DNA of 28,715 nucleotides, taken from the NCBI GenBank assembly GCA_001970955.1, contig MPUH01000946.1, positions 1 to 28,715 on the forward strand, in the 5' to 3' direction. Source of the DNA: Stentor coeruleus. Its lineage: Eukaryota > Ciliophora > Heterotrichea > Heterotrichida > Stentoridae. The notes beneath the pieces are model-generated. The model did no database searches. It saw only the letters and a list, made by a program, of their open reading frames with translations, and had not been told where the DNA came from. A program made the translations under genes and the position numbers. Positions 27,694-28,715 of this stretch are shown here, piece by piece; the stretch's first letter is position 1; each line of letters opens with the position of its first letter.

Positions 27694-28715
27694 CTAAGGC
27701 TTATCAAAGTCGTTTTTAGGCTGATTAAAGTCAACCATTGTATTTATCGCTTCAACTTTAACATTTTTGCATTTCCTTAACTTTAAAGTGTCATATAAAG
27801 ATTTAACTGTATTTAAACCACTACTTGCTGCATTAAGTGCAAGAGATGCTAATAGAATATACATAGCAATCATTTGGGCATTTTTTGAATTAACAGCTAA
27901 TCTACATAAGCAAGAAATTCCTAAGATAGCATAAAAAATGCATGTCAGACACTCACTTATAATTAGAGTCCATCCTACAATAGGATTTAGAAAAGGTCTG
28001 ACAGACAATAAATAAAAGAATGACTAAATAAGAATCACTGCTAGACAAACAATAAATGTCAGAGTTAGCTGAATTATGCCTTGAATAATAAAAATAGCAC
28101 AACATGCTACAGTTAATCTTTTAATAAAGAATAGAATATAGTGTAACCAGTACACTTGGCTTTCTACTCTAAATTCATTAAAAAATGTTCCGAAATGTTG
28201 AATAAAAGATGCTTCCTCATCTAGTTTTAACTTTCTTCTTTGAAGAACTAAGTGAATTAGTAATACAAACCCACAAAATTCAAAAATCTATATAGAATTT
28301 ACTAAAGTTAAGGAACTTAGTATTAAATCAAAATTTTCAATGCTTGTCATTAGTTTATTATAGTATATAGAGAGAGTGCAGTTCATAAGAAATTCAAGAT
28401 TTGTCTGAATCCAAAACCTTAAGAAAAAAGAATACTTAAGATTTCCTATAAATTTGCTTGTTTGAGTTTTTATCCATGAAAGTGGTATAATTTGATGAAT
28501 AATTAAGCATAGCACACAAAAAAGTAAATAAAAAACAAAAAATGAAAGGCTGACACCAGAATTTAGAATAAAAATATTACTCTCATATCCATAATTTATA
28601 TATTTTTCAGGCAAAGAAGAACCAGATGATGAAGATATTATATAAGAAACTGGGTTAGGAATTATTGAAAGCATATTAAGTGTCTCTAAAAATGCTTGTA
28701 ATTGAGGTTCTACAT
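27694..28715 (-). CDS. C-terminal part of a multipass membrane protein (5' end outside the window)
   Basis: The frame is open from the right edge through to a TAG at 27694-27696, with two in-frame TAG codons that are each the last three bases of a 15-nt intron (28288-28302 and 28024-28038). About 329 residues are visible after splicing, starting VEPQLQAFLETLNMLSIIPN. Several hydrophobic segments are evident: SGVSLSFFVFYLLFCVLCLI, FEFCGFVLLIHLVLQ, VACCAIFIIQGIIQLTLTFI, IISECLTCIFYAILGISCLC and MIAMYILLASLALNAASSGL. A charged cytosolic tail follows (KNVKVEAINTMVDFNQPKND). The arrangement (helix with LQ..L..LN.LS, an NYGYES-like loop, then a polytopic domain with KYSFFLRFWIQTNLEFL) resembles the membrane module at the end of very large ciliate surface proteins with Cys-rich or beta-helix ectodomains. 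That assignment is by memory of the pattern. The function is unknown. Confidence 0.75.
28024..28038 (-). other. 15-nt spliceosomal intron
   Basis: On the reverse strand GTGATTCTTATTTAG, phase 0, with A at position 10. The only one of the seven with GTG rather than GTA at its 5' end. Excision joins TFIVCLA to SFFYLLSVRP. Confidence 0.85.
28288..28302 (-). other. 15-nt spliceosomal intron
   Basis: On the reverse strand GTAAATTCTATATAG, phase 0, with A at position 10. Excision joins LSSLTL to IFEFCGFVLLI. Confidence 0.87.

Noticed and set aside
1..28715. A nuclear code with UAR read as Gln for the whole window
   Set aside because: Intact genes end properly at TAA or TAG and have none internally except inside 15-nt introns, so the standard code fits.

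Overview
The window looks like macronuclear-type DNA of a heterotrich ciliate close to Stentor. It is AT-rich and the intact genes read with the standard code, ending in TAA or TAG. Five genes contain introns of exactly 15 nt (seven in all). Each runs from GTA or GTG to AG with an A at intron position 10, which is the known Stentor intron type. The organism name is an inference from these traits; no rRNA is present.

Layout, left to right. 15-189: one arm of a degraded inverted repeat whose other arm is at 27251-27412. 253-1533: a decayed DGAT1 acyltransferase copy. 1535-2619 (-): a hypothetical gene, corrupted by two assembly joins (single N at 1643 and 1910 with duplicated flanks). 3085-4452 (+): a protein with two cyclic-nucleotide-binding-like domains. 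4886-6211 (+): a PP2C phosphatase with an MGNC N-terminus. 7586-7993 (+): a small secreted ML-domain lipid-binding protein. About 9190-9800 (-): a decayed non-LTR reverse transcriptase. 9982-12597 (+): a saposin-B/acid-sphingomyelinase pseudogene, broken by two insertions with 8-bp target duplications, two tandem duplications, frameshifts and a nonsense codon. 12832-14331 (+): an unknown Cys-rich helical protein. 15270-16960 (-): a second decayed non-LTR element. About 16970-17355: a GC-richer island, a candidate structured RNA. 17645-18946 (+): intact DGAT1. 19065-20153 (-): an STK32/YANK-like AGC kinase, again MGNC. 21010-23778 (+): a CFAP97-like domain joined through a 15-nt intron to a long Lys/Glu/Pro-rich tail. 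23822-25627 (+): a divergent kinesin. 26650-27440 (-): a decayed reading frame. 27694-28715 (-): the C-terminal part of a multipass membrane protein running off the right edge.

Functionally the intact genes fall into three groups. Signalling: CNBD protein, PP2C and YANK kinase, the last two probably myristoylated. Lipids: DGAT1 and ML protein, with dead copies of DGAT1 and acid sphingomyelinase. Cilium/cytoskeleton: CFAP97-like protein and kinesin. The rest is intergenic DNA with a graveyard of pseudogenes and retroelement debris. Nothing resembles a bacterial operon, a CRISPR array or a tRNA/rRNA gene.
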